Assembly: GCF_024609765.1 (NCBI RefSeq)
Contig: NZ_JANFDG010000012.1
Coordinates: forward strand, 62,001 to 126,000
Direction: 5' to 3'
DNA length: 64,000 nt
Origin: Shinella pollutisoli
GTDB taxonomy: Bacteria > Pseudomonadota > Alphaproteobacteria > Rhizobiales > Rhizobiaceae
The notes below the pieces were generated by a model, which was not told the DNA's origin, made no database searches, and worked only from the letters and a program-made list of their open reading frames with translations. The translations under genes and the position numbers were made by a program. Within the stretch, counting starts at the first letter, position 1. Every line of letters begins with the position of its first letter. Positions 25,814-34,285 of this stretch are shown here, piece by piece.

Positions 25814-27181
25814 ATGCGGGAGATCGCCGTGACCGACGACGCAAGGCAAATCCATCTCAACCTGTTCCTGCCGACCACCGGTCACCACGAGGCCTCGTGG
25901 CGCCATCGCGGCGCGCGCCCCGGCGAGATCTTCTCGCTGTCCTACTACCGGGAGATCGCGGCAATCGCCGAGCGCGGAAAATTCGACTCGCTGTTCCTGA
26001 GCGATCATCTCGCGGTCGGCCGGAACTACGAGTTCGGCCCGGGCGTCCACCTGGAGCCGCTGACCCTGCTCTCGGCGCTTGCCGCCACCACGTCGCGCAT
26101 CGGCCTGATCGCCACCGCCTCCACGAGCTATACGGAACCCTACAACCTCGCCCGCCTCTTTGCCTCGCTCGATCACATCAGCGAGGGCCGCGCCGGCTGG
26201 AACATCGTCACCTCGTGGTCCGACGCCGCCTCGGGGAATTTCGGCCGCACCGAACGGGCCTCCCATACGGAGCGCTACGCGCGGGCGACGGAATTCGTCG
26301 AGGTCGTCACCAAGCTCTGGGACAGCTGGGAGGACGACGCGATCGTCGCCGACCGGGCAAGCGGCCTCTTCGCCGACCGCAACCGCATCCACGAGGTCGA
26401 CCATGTCGGCCGGTATTTCAAGGTCAAGGGCGCGCTCGACGTCGCGCGCAGCCCGCAGGGCTATCCCGTCCTGCTGCAGGCCGGCTCCTCTGTGACCGGC
26501 CGCGCCTTCGCCGCGCGCTACGCCGAGGCGATCTTCACCGCGCAGCAGGACCTCGCGGAGGCGCAGGCCTTCTATGCCGACGTGAAGACCCAGGCCCGCA
26601 GCTACGGCCGCACGCCGGCCGACATCGTCATCCTGCCGGGCCTCGGGCCCATCGTCGGCGACACCGAGGCCGAGGCCCGCGAGATCGAGCGCGAGCTCAA
26701 CGAGGCGACGATCCCGCAGGTCGGCCTTCGCCATATCGCCGCCCGTTTCGACGGCGCGGACCTGTCGTCCTACCCGCTCGACGGGCCGGTGCCGCTGCAC
26801 GCGCTTCCGAGGCCCGACGACGTCCAGGGCGCCAAGAGCCGGTCGCAGCTCATCTACGACCTCATCGAGCGCGAGAAGAGCCTCACCCTGCGCCAGCTGC
26901 TCTGGCGGCTTGCCGGTGCGCGCGGCCACGGCACGGTGGTCGGCACGCCCGAGCAGGTGGCCGACCGCATCCTCGGCTGGGTGGACCGGAACGCCGCCGA
27001 CGGCTTCAACATCATGCCGCCCTACCTGCCGGGATCGCTCGCCGACTTCGTCGACAAGGTCGTGCCGATCCTCCAGGACAGGGGGAGGTTCCGCCGCGAC
27101 TACGACGGTCACACGCTGAGAGACCATTACGGGCTGCGCCGGCCGGCCAACCGCTTCACCGGCAGCCGGCTGGCATCGTGA
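25814..27181 (+). CDS. LLM flavin-dependent monooxygenase, NtaA/SnaA/DszA family
   Basis: A 455-residue luciferase-like monooxygenase. The N terminus IHLNLFLPTTGHHEASWRH, the SLFLSDHLAV strand, GWNIVTSW and the QAGSSVTGR block are typical of the NtaA/SnaA/DszA/SoxA group, which uses FMNH2 from a separate reductase to break C-N or C-S bonds. With a sulfonate importer around it, desulfonation or oxidation of an organosulfur compound is the likely role. No FMN reductase gene is in this operon. Confidence 0.88.
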   Translation: MREIAVTDDARQIHLNLFLPTTGHHEASWRHRGARPGEIFSLSYYREIAAIAERGKFDSLFLSDHLAVGRNYEFGPGVHLEPLTLLSALAATTSRIGLIATASTSYTEPYNLARLFASLDHISEGRAGWNIVTSWSDAASGNFGRTERASHTERYARATEFVEVVTKLWDSWEDDAIVADRASGLFADRNRIHEVDHVGRYFKVKGALDVARSPQGYPVLLQAGSSVTGRAFAARYAEAIFTAQQDLAEAQAFYADVKTQARSYGRTPADIVILPGLGPIVGDTEAEAREIERELNEATIPQVGLRHIAARFDGADLSSYPLDGPVPLHALPRPDDVQGAKSRSQLIYDLIEREKSLTLRQLLWRLAGARGHGTVVGTPEQVADRILGWVDRNAADGFNIMPPYLPGSLADFVDKVVPILQDRGRFRRDYDGHTLRDHYGLRRPANRFTGSRLAS

Positions 27182-28461
27182 CCGCTTCCGCATCGACGAC
27201 GCTCCGCGAGCTCGGGCATCTGCCGGGATACCCGGTCTATCTCCTGAGCCGCTTCGCGTTCCATCTCGTCACCCGCATGCTGGTCGTCGTGATCGGCTGG
27301 CACGTCTACGACCTCACCGGCGATCCGCTGCATCTCGGCCTCGTCGGGCTGGTCATGTTCGTGCCCGCGGCGACCGTCGGCATCTTCGCCGGGGACTGGG
27401 CCGACCGCTTCAACCGGGCCGTCCTCGTCGCCGCCGGCTTCCTGGCCGGCGGTGCCGCGGCCGCGGGGCTTCTCGTCCTCGCGCTCCGGCCCGACCCGGC
27501 GCTGGAAGCCGTCTATGCGCTGGCCCTCCTGTTCGGCGCCGCCGTCGCGCTGACGAAGCCGGCGCTCTGGGCGCTGCTGCCGCAGGTCGTCCCCGCGGAG
27601 CGGCTCGCCGCGGCCGTCAACATCTCGACGATCGGCGGCCAGTTCGCGACGATCACGGGACCGGCCGCAGGCGGCCTGCTGCTCCTCGCCGGGCCGGCCG
27701 CCGGCTATGCCGGGGTCGGCCTCGCCTCCCTCGCCGGCGCTGTGCTCGCCCTTCGCCTCGCGGCGCAGGCCCGCGTCCCCGAATTCGTGCCCGGCGCGGA
27801 GAGCGTGATGCAGCGGCTGACGGGGGGCCTCGCGCATATCCGCAACACGCCCGTCCTGTTCGGCATGATCCTGCTCGACCTCCTGGCCGTGCTGTTCGGC
27901 AGCGTCGTCGTGCTGCTGCCCGCCTTCGCGCGGGACGTGCTGGACGTCGGGCCGGCCGGTCTCGGCGTGCTGCGTGCGGCCCCCGCCGCCGGCGCGATCC
28001 TCACCGCCTTCGTCCTCGTGCGCGCCATGCCGCAGCGCAATGCCGGGGCGGCCATGCTCGGCTTCACGGCGCTCTTCGGGCTGTCCGTCCTCGTCTTCGC
28101 GCTGTCGCGGGATTTCGCGCTGTCCCTTGTCGCGCTCGGCATCAGCGGCGCGGCCGACACCGTCAGCGTCGTCATGCGCCACACCGTGCTGCAACTGGGC
28201 ACGCCGGACGCGATACGGGGACGCGTGAGCGCCGCCTCGCAGATCTTCATCAGCGCCTCGAACGAGGTCGGCGATTTCCGCGCCGGCGCGGTCGCGGGCT
28301 GGCTCGGCGTCGTCCCGGCGGCGGCGATCGGCGGCGTCTGCACGATCCTCGTTGCCGCCCTGTGCGCCTGGCGCTTCCCCGCCCTGCGCAGGCTGACCGA
28401 CACGGGCACGCTCTCCGCCGACATCCTCTCGGCGCAGGCGAAGCCCGGTCCCGCCCACTAG
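27178..28461 (+). CDS. MFS transporter (MFS_3/EntS-like), sulfur operon copy 1
   Basis: A 427-residue hydrophobic protein with 10-12 membrane helices and the MFS loop GDWADRFNR between helices 2 and 3. The start is GTG at 27178, overlapping the stop of the monooxygenase (GTGA). It is likely an exporter, perhaps of a by-product, or an auxiliary importer. A second MFS of the same subfamily closes the operon at 30117-31385. Confidence 0.85.
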   Translation: MTASASTTLRELGHLPGYPVYLLSRFAFHLVTRMLVVVIGWHVYDLTGDPLHLGLVGLVMFVPAATVGIFAGDWADRFNRAVLVAAGFLAGGAAAAGLLVLALRPDPALEAVYALALLFGAAVALTKPALWALLPQVVPAERLAAAVNISTIGGQFATITGPAAGGLLLLAGPAAGYAGVGLASLAGAVLALRLAAQARVPEFVPGAESVMQRLTGGLAHIRNTPVLFGMILLDLLAVLFGSVVVLLPAFARDVLDVGPAGLGVLRAAPAAGAILTAFVLVRAMPQRNAGAAMLGFTALFGLSVLVFALSRDFALSLVALGISGAADTVSVVMRHTVLQLGTPDAIRGRVSAASQIFISASNEVGDFRAGAVAGWLGVVPAAAIGGVCTILVAALCAWRFPALRRLTDTGTLSADILSAQAKPGPAH

Positions 28462-28486
28462 TCCAACGACCGTCAAGGAGAGGCCC

Positions 28487-29377
28487 ATGACCGACCACGC
28501 GAATATCGAACCCGCCGGCTTCCTCGTCGACCGGACGTCCCAGCGCCGCCTCCGTCCGACGCCGGCCCTGCGCTTCGCGCCGGCCTCCGGCCGCCAGCGC
28601 GGGCGCCCGCTCGTTCCCCGCAAGATCTCGCCGGCCGCCCTGCTCTTCGGCCCGCTCGCCATGGTCGCGGTCTGGCAGCTGTCCTCGTCGCTCGGCTGGC
28701 TGCCGGAGAACATCCTCGCGGCCCCGGCGACGGTGCTCTCGGTCGGGACGGGGCTTGCGGCCGACGGCACGCTCGGAAAGCACTTCCTCGCCTCCGCCAC
28801 GCGGGCCTATCTCGGCCTTGCCGTCGGCGTCGCGCTGGGCCTCGTCCTCGCCCTCCTCTCGGGCCTCACCCGGGTCGGCGAGGCCTCCATCGACGGCCTC
28901 GTGCAGATCAAGCGCGCCGTGCCGACGCTCGCCCTGATACCGCTCGCGATCCTCTGGCTCGGCATCGGCGAGGTGATGAAGATCACCATCATCGTCACGA
29001 GCGTCCTCGTGCCGGTCTACATCAACACGCACGCGGCGCTGCGCGGCATCGACATGCGCTATGTCGAGCTCGCCCGGACGACCGGCCTGACCCACCGGGA
29101 GTTCATCCGCCAGGTCGCGATCCCCGGCGCGCTGCCCGGCTTCTTCACGGGCCTGAGGCTTGCCGTCACCACCTGCTGGACGGCGCTCGTCGTGCTGGAG
29201 CAGATCAACACCACCAAGGGCATCGGCTACCTCATGAGCCGCGCGCGCGATTACGGGCAGACGGAGATCATCGTCGTCGGCCTCGTCATCTACGCGGTGC
29301 TCGGCCTCCTGTCCGACGCGCTGGTGCGGCTTCTCGAAAACCGCGCGCTCTCCTATCGAAAGGTGATCGGAACATGA
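28487..29377 (+). CDS. ABC transporter permease, SsuC/TauC type
   Basis: A 296-residue inner-membrane permease with about six helices after a 50-residue polar N terminus. The EAA loop of binding-protein-dependent permeases is visible in the [25 protein letters not shown] region (residues about 190-215). AAGGAG lies upstream. It overlaps the ATPase gene by four bases (ATGA). Confidence 0.9.
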   Translation: MTDHANIEPAGFLVDRTSQRRLRPTPALRFAPASGRQRGRPLVPRKISPAALLFGPLAMVAVWQLSSSLGWLPENILAAPATVLSVGTGLAADGTLGKHFLASATRAYLGLAVGVALGLVLALLSGLTRVGEASIDGLVQIKRAVPTLALIPLAILWLGIGEVMKITIIVTSVLVPVYINTHAALRGIDMRYVELARTTGLTHREFIRQVAIPGALPGFFTGLRLAVTTCWTALVVLEQINTTKGIGYLMSRARDYGQTEIIVVGLVIYAVLGLLSDALVRLLENRALSYRKVIGT

Positions 29378-30105
29378 TCGCGGAGCCCATGCCGGCCACG
29401 GGCCACGACCAGCCGGTGCGCATCCGCAACCTCACCCGCGGCTTCGGCGGCCGCGTCGTGCTGAACGACGTCTCGCTCGACATCCCCGCCGGGGAGTTCG
29501 TGGCGCTGATCGGCAAGAGCGGCTCCGGCAAGAGCACCCTGCTGCGCGCGCTGGCGCAGCTCGACGACGACGCGGAAGGCGGCGGCACGATCGACGCACC
29601 GGAAAACCTCTCCGTGCTCTTCCAGGATTCCCGCCTCCTGCCCTGGCACACCGTGCTGGAGAACATCACGCTCGGGCTGCGCTCGCCGGACGCCCGCGCG
29701 CGGGCCCTGTCCGTGCTGGAGGACGTCGGCCTCGGCGGCCGCCAGGACGCCTGGCCGAACATGCTCTCCGGCGGCGAGCAGCAGCGCGTCGCGCTCGCCC
29801 GCTCGCTTGTGCGCCGGCCCGACCTCATCCTCGCCGACGAGCCCTTCGGCGCCCTTGACGCGCTGACGCGCATCCGCATGCACGGGCTTTTGACGCGGCT
29901 TGTCTCCATCTACCGGCCGACCGTGCTGCTCGTCACCCATGACGTCGACGAGGCGCTCTCGCTTGCCGACCGCGTCATGGTGATGGGCGAAGGCGAGATC
30001 GTCCTCGACCGCCGGGTCGGCCTCGCCAGGCCGCGCGTCAAGACCGACGGCGCCTTCGCAGACCTGCGCGCCGCGCTGCTGGGCGCGCTCGGCGTCGACG
30101 AATAG
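29374..30105 (+). CDS. ABC transporter ATP-binding protein, SsuB/TauB type
   Basis: A 243-residue ATPase with Walker [10 protein letters not shown] (about residue 45), Q loop [10 protein letters not shown], signature [13 protein letters not shown], Walker B LILADEP and H-loop THD. It powers the importer formed with the 28487 permease and the 24719 binding protein. Confidence 0.92.
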   Translation: MIAEPMPATGHDQPVRIRNLTRGFGGRVVLNDVSLDIPAGEFVALIGKSGSGKSTLLRALAQLDDDAEGGGTIDAPENLSVLFQDSRLLPWHTVLENITLGLRSPDARARALSVLEDVGLGGRQDAWPNMLSGGEQQRVALARSLVRRPDLILADEPFGALDALTRIRMHGLLTRLVSIYRPTVLLVTHDVDEALSLADRVMVMGEGEIVLDRRVGLARPRVKTDGAFADLRAALLGALGVDE

Positions 30106-30116
30106 AGCCATCCCAC

Positions 30117-31385
30117 ATGACCGCCATCCCCGACGACAGCCTCGCCGCCCCGCGGCCGGCGCCGCGCAACCGAAACGTCATCGTTTTCAGCATCGCGCAA
30201 TGCGCGAGCTTCACCGGCGCCTGGGGACAGAAGACGGCCGTCGGCTGGCTGACCTGGGAGCTGACGCAGTCGCCCGCCTGGGTCGGCGCAGTGGCGCTTT
30301 CCGATCTGATCGCGGCGTTCTGGGTGGCGCCGCTCGCCGGTGCGGTCGCCGACCGGAGCAACCCCTATCGCCTGATCTGGCTGACCCAGACGCTCACGGT
30401 CGTCAATTGCTGCGTCCTCTGGTTCCTCGTCGCGGCGGGGCTCGTCTCACCGTGGCCGCTGCTCGCCTGGGCCGTCGCCGACGCCACGTTCCAGGGCTTC
30501 AACCAGCCGGTGCGGATGATGGTGACCGGGACGCTCGCGCCCGAGGGACGGGTGTCGCAGGCGATCGCCGCCAATTCCATCGCCGTCAACGTCGCCCGCA
30601 CCGCCGGCCCGGCGATCGCCGGCCTCCTCATCGTCCGGAGCGGGATCGAGAGCGTCTTCCTCTTCAACGCGCTTTCGTTCGCCGTCGTCTTCGCCGCCCT
30701 GCTGCATGTGCGGCGATGGATCGACCATCCCCCGCCCGCCGTCCGCGCCGCACGCCTTTCCGGCGACGTTCTCGCCGGTTTCCGCTACATCCGCACGGAG
30801 CCGCCGATCGCGATGCTGTTCGTGCTGACGCTGTCGTTCTCCCTGCTCGCCCGCCCCTTCACCGAGCTGTTCCCCGCGCTCGCCGGCGGCTCGTTCGGCG
30901 GCGGGCCGCAGATGCTGGCCATGCTGATGAGCGCGCAGGGGCTCGGCGCCTTCGTCGGGGCGAGCTGGATGCTGCGGCGCCAGAGCACGCCGGCGCTCGC
31001 GCGCACGAGCTATGCCGCGGCCCTCGGCATCGCCGCCGCGCTCGTCGTCTTCGCCCTTGCGCAATCCGCCCTGTTCGCCCTGCCGGCGATCGCGGTCGCC
31101 GGCCTGTTCCACGTCGTGTGCAACATCGCCATGCAGTCCATGGCCCAGTCGCTCAGCCTTGCCGCCATGCGCGGCCGGGTGCTGGCGCTCTACACGCTCG
31201 TCTTCCGCGCGGCCCCGGCGCTCGGCGCCTTCGTGCTCGGATGGCTCGCGGAATGGTTCGATCTCCAGACGATGATCGGCATCGCGGCGGGTCTCTTCGC
31301 AATGATCGTCTGCGCCGCCCTGCCGGCCGCCAGGCGGATCTATCTCGGCAAGCCGGCGTCGAACCGGCAGGGCCCGCCGGGATGA
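30117..31385 (+). CDS. MFS transporter (MFS_3/EntS-like), sulfur operon copy 2
   Basis: A 422-residue protein with about 12 helices. It starts 11 bases after the ATPase stop, so it belongs to the same transcript. The GAVADRSNPYRLIW loop between helices 2 and 3 is typical. It is related in type to the 27178 gene product but clearly diverged in sequence. Substrate unknown. Confidence 0.85.
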   Translation: MTAIPDDSLAAPRPAPRNRNVIVFSIAQCASFTGAWGQKTAVGWLTWELTQSPAWVGAVALSDLIAAFWVAPLAGAVADRSNPYRLIWLTQTLTVVNCCVLWFLVAAGLVSPWPLLAWAVADATFQGFNQPVRMMVTGTLAPEGRVSQAIAANSIAVNVARTAGPAIAGLLIVRSGIESVFLFNALSFAVVFAALLHVRRWIDHPPPAVRAARLSGDVLAGFRYIRTEPPIAMLFVLTLSFSLLARPFTELFPALAGGSFGGGPQMLAMLMSAQGLGAFVGASWMLRRQSTPALARTSYAAALGIAAALVVFALAQSALFALPAIAVAGLFHVVCNIAMQSMAQSLSLAAMRGRVLALYTLVFRAAPALGAFVLGWLAEWFDLQTMIGIAAGLFAMIVCAALPAARRIYLGKPASNRQGPPG

Positions 31386-31413
31386 GCGATGCCGCACGGC
31401 CTTCCCCCGGGCC

Positions 31414-31755
31414 TCATGACCGCGGGTACCGGGCAAGGACGCGCTGAAGCTCGCGCTCGTGGAAAGCGCGCGCCTCCGGGCCTTCGGCGTCTCCCGTGAA
31501 GACGCCCAGGGCCGCGGCGGCCGCGAAGAACCCGCGGGCGGGCAGCCTCTGCTGCAACCGGCTGACGCAAAGCGCTGCAAGCAGCGGCCGCCCCTCCCCG
31601 ACATCCTCCGCCATCAGCGCCTCGAGCGCCTGCGTGACGCGATGAATGGTTTGCGGCGGCGTCAGGCCGAGCCGGTCGGCGAGTTCCCTGTAGGTGACGA
31701 GGCTCCCGGTCCGGGCCTGATCGATGAGAACCGGACGCAGGCGGTCCTTCAGCAT
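31414..31755 (-). CDS. small protein with winged-helix-like motif, about 113 aa
   Basis: No family confidently recognised. The segment GSLVTYRELADRLGLTPPQTIHRVTQALE (in two parts, near residues 18-45) looks like a helix-turn-helix. The rest is Ala/Leu-rich. Start at ATG 31755 has GGAGG about ten bases upstream; ATG 31779 gives 8 more residues. It is the last gene of a compact minus-strand cassette with the FmdE-like gene, which ends just upstream. Confidence 0.6.
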   Translation of the reverse strand: MLKDRLRPVLIDQARTGSLVTYRELADRLGLTPPQTIHRVTQALEALMAEDVGEGRPLLAALCVSRLQQRLPARGFFAAAAALGVFTGDAEGPEARAFHERELQRVLARYPRS

Positions 31756-31782
31756 CCCGTGTCCGCCTCCGCTGTGCATGGC

Positions 31783-32466
31783 CTAAGCGGCAGCCCGCCA
31801 CGCCGACACCCGGACGAGCCGGGGATCGTCGGCATGGTCGAGCAGCATGCGTGCCACCCGGTCCTGCCAGAGCGCGGCGAAACGCGCCTGCTCGTCCCCA
31901 TTCGCAGAGCCCGCCGCGATCTTCGGAAAGAGCGCCTTCATCCCCGCGTCCGGCGGCACCTGCGACGTGTCGAGGTCGAGGACGACGCCGCGGCCGGTAT
32001 CGCGCCGCCGCAGCGCCATGAGGCCGTCGACGGGCGCGTCGAAATGCAGGAGGTCGCGGCGCGCGAAGCGGCGGTCCATGCCGATGCCGCCGAAGCCGGT
32101 TTCCGCAGCCGCCCCCGTCAGCAGCGTGGCGACCGCGGCGACGACGCCGGTCGTGCCCTCGTCGCGCGCGTCGCGCATGTGGACCTCGATGCCGCCGCGC
32201 TCGGGCAGCTCGTCGCCGTAGAGGCGGGCGAGGCCGTTGCGGACCATCAGGTAGGCGCCGGCGACGGTCGGGCAGGAATGCCCGGCGAGCTTCACGGCGT
32301 CGGCATAGCAATAGGTGATGACGCCGCTCGCCGATGCGCCGAGGAACGACGCCAGCGGCTCGCGCAGCGTGACGGCCGGCACCTCGTCGAAGAAGCCGGG
32401 AAAGCCCGTGCGTGCCTCCGCGGCGCGTTCGTCGCGCGACGATCGGGTATCGGTTGCCTGCGGCAT
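31783..32466 (-). CDS. FmdE-like domain protein
   Basis: A 227-residue protein with GHSCPTVAGAYLM near residue 65, the GHxCP signature of the FmdE family (subunit E of formylmethanofuran dehydrogenase and relatives), whose Cys/His bind metal. There is no methanofuran pathway here, so the role is unknown. It starts five bases after the stop of the upstream 61-residue gene. Confidence 0.75.
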   Translation of the reverse strand: MPQATDTRSSRDERAAEARTGFPGFFDEVPAVTLREPLASFLGASASGVITYCYADAVKLAGHSCPTVAGAYLMVRNGLARLYGDELPERGGIEVHMRDARDEGTTGVVAAVATLLTGAAAETGFGGIGMDRRFARRDLLHFDAPVDGLMALRRRDTGRGVVLDLDTSQVPPDAGMKALFPKIAAGSANGDEQARFAALWQDRVARMLLDHADDPRLVRVSAWRAAA

Positions 32467-32471
32467 GGCGC

Positions 32472-32657
32472 TCACCTCTTTTCGTCCGCGGCGGGCCTGC
32501 GGCGGGTCCGTTCGCAATCCTCGAGCTCCATGACGACCCAGTTCGGGCAATCCCCGAGCCCCTGGCTGCCGATGGCCACCATCATCTCGAGGCACTCCGC
32601 GCGCTCGGCGGAGCGCGCCCTTTCGCGGCGGTCGGCGGTTTCGCGATCCGGCACCAT
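32472..32657 (-). CDS. small hypothetical protein, 61 aa
   Basis: A charged protein (MVPDRETADRRERARSAERA start) with two cysteines. A strong AAGGAGG lies upstream of the ATG. It is first gene of the FmdE-like cassette. No family recognised. Confidence 0.6.
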   Translation of the reverse strand: MVPDRETADRRERARSAERAECLEMMVAIGSQGLGDCPNWVVMELEDCERTRRRPAADEKR

Positions 32658-32995
32658 GGTCGGCCTCCTTAAAGATGCATCCAGAATGCTTCTTTTACGA
32701 ACGGACGCAAGGGCAAATTTGTCGCGCCCCACGCCGCGAACGGAATCCTCCGAGGACGCAGGCGGACGGAACGCAACGGCGGCGCCGGAGCCGGAACGGA
32801 CGGCCATCACGAAAGGCGCCCCGATCCCCTCTTGCGCCCGATATTCTTTGCTGGCTTCTCGCGGCAAGATTGTGCAGGATGCGGCAAGAGGGCACCCGCA
32901 GGCGGCCGCCGGAAACGGCGCGCGGCGTGTTCGCCCGACAACCAAATGCCTCCGTTCAGGCCCACGCGGTTCCGGACGGAAAGAGGACGCCGGCC
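32658..32995. other. divergent intergenic region, no gene seen
   Basis: About 340 bases between the divergent 61-aa gene and the zinc-ribbon membrane gene. Two GGAAC pentamers are present (near 32768 and 32796), but no CGTT follows at the right distance. An in-frame ATG at 32879 could extend the downstream gene but lacks a ribosome site. Confidence 0.5.
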
Positions 32996-33775
32996 TTGAG
33001 GATCGAACCGCCAAAGCAAGAGGCAATCCATTGCCCCTATTGCCGCGCGGTGCTGGAAACGGGCGTGCTCTCCTGCCGCCATTGCGGCCGGGACCTGACG
33101 CCGGTCCTGCCGCTTCTGTCGCGCATATCGGCGCTGGAGACCCGTTTCGGCGAGCTCGAGGCATCGCTGAGAGCGGCCGGCCCGGCCCAGGCCCTGCTGC
33201 CCGCTCCCGCGGCCTGGCCGGCCGTCGAAAGGCCCGCCTCCGGCAGGCGGCGGCTCTGGTCGCTGCCGGCCGGTTTCGCCGCCCTCCTGCTTGCCTATGC
33301 CACGGTCGTCCTCTGGCTCGATCTCCCGCTTTCGGTTCTCCGGGCCTCGTCGATCGTCATCCCCTTCGCGGCGGGCTTCGCCTATCTCGGCACGCGGTAC
33401 AAACTGCACCGGGTCGATGCGCTGGCGGCGGTCCTGTTCTCGGGCCTCGCGGTGTTCTCGATGAGCGCCCTGCTGGGCTTCGTGGACTCCATTCCGATCC
33501 TCCCGCAGGATACGGCCGAATGGCGCGAGACCATGTACTACATGTTCAGCATCGCCGCCTCGATGCTGTCCGGCATGCTGCTGCGCATGTCGATCATGGC
33601 GCTGGGCAGCCGCGGGCTGACCAGCCTGCCGCACTTGCGGCAGGGGCTCTTGAGCGTCAACAAGAGCATACCTCTGGACACGCTGAAGGCGATCGAGTTG
33701 ATCGTCCTGCTCGCCGGCACGGTGATGTCGGCGATCGCCGGGCTCTTTGCAGGAATCATGGGGTTATCGGGATGA
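32996..33775 (+). CDS. zinc-ribbon multi-pass membrane protein
   Basis: About 259 residues. A zinc ribbon at the N terminus (CPYC then CRHC, 13 residues apart) is followed by a short helix and then about five membrane helices (roughly residues 82-104, 110-128, 137-160, 178-203, 230-256). The start is probably TTG at 32996 with AAAGAGGA nine bases upstream; ATG 32879 is an alternative giving 39 more residues. It overlaps the next gene (ATGA), so the two work together. Function unknown. Confidence 0.65.
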   Translation: MRIEPPKQEAIHCPYCRAVLETGVLSCRHCGRDLTPVLPLLSRISALETRFGELEASLRAAGPAQALLPAPAAWPAVERPASGRRRLWSLPAGFAALLLAYATVVLWLDLPLSVLRASSIVIPFAAGFAYLGTRYKLHRVDALAAVLFSGLAVFSMSALLGFVDSIPILPQDTAEWRETMYYMFSIAASMLSGMLLRMSIMALGSRGLTSLPHLRQGLLSVNKSIPLDTLKAIELIVLLAGTVMSAIAGLFAGIMGLSG

Positions 33776-34230
33776 CTTTACGATCGGGAATCCGGGCGGC
33801 GCTCGTGGCGGGCGCACTCCTTTCGGCAGGTGCCGCGCCCGCGGGCGCGACCGAGCCCGTCCAGCTCATCACGGCGGAGGAGGCCCGACTGCCGCCCTCC
33901 GAATCGGACGACACCGTCCGCAACATCACGCGCGGCCCGGGGATCGACGCCGTGTCGCCGTCCGCCGTCGGCGTGACGGGCACCTTCCGCTTCGCGGTGA
34001 AGTTCAAGCCGCGCAACGGCGTCGAGATCGATCCCGAGGCCGTGCGCGTCACCTATCTGCGCGAGCCGCACATCGACCTCACGGCGCGGCTCAGGGAATT
34101 CATATCCGCAGACGGCATCGAGGCGCCGGCCGTCGTCGTGCCGCCGGGAGAGCACGCCATCGCGATCGAGGCGGTCGACGTGGAAGGGCGCACCGGGCGC
34201 GGCCAGGTGATCCTGACGGTGAACCCCTAG
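33772..34230 (+). CDS. exported hypothetical protein, 152 aa
   Basis: A signal peptide (LRSGIRAALVAGALLSAGAAPAGA, about 27 residues in all, cut near ATEP) is followed by a beta-rich domain. The segment FKPRNGVEIDPEAVRVTYL and the end EAVDVEGRTGRGQVILTV look like an Ig-like fold. Its start overlaps the stop of the zinc-ribbon membrane protein. It is convergent with the caspase gene. No family named. Confidence 0.65.
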   Translation: MTLRSGIRAALVAGALLSAGAAPAGATEPVQLITAEEARLPPSESDDTVRNITRGPGIDAVSPSAVGVTGTFRFAVKFKPRNGVEIDPEAVRVTYLREPHIDLTARLREFISADGIEAPAVVVPPGEHAIAIEAVDVEGRTGRGQVILTVNP

Positions 34231-34285
34231 GATAGGCGACGCCCGGCGCAGGCCGCCGCGCACCCTGCCGGAATGGCCGGGGCCG

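Noticed and set aside
23843-27193. Long minus-strand open frame opposite the sulfur operon
   Set aside because: The plus strand carries recognised ComA-like, binding-protein and monooxygenase genes. The minus frame is a codon-bias shadow.
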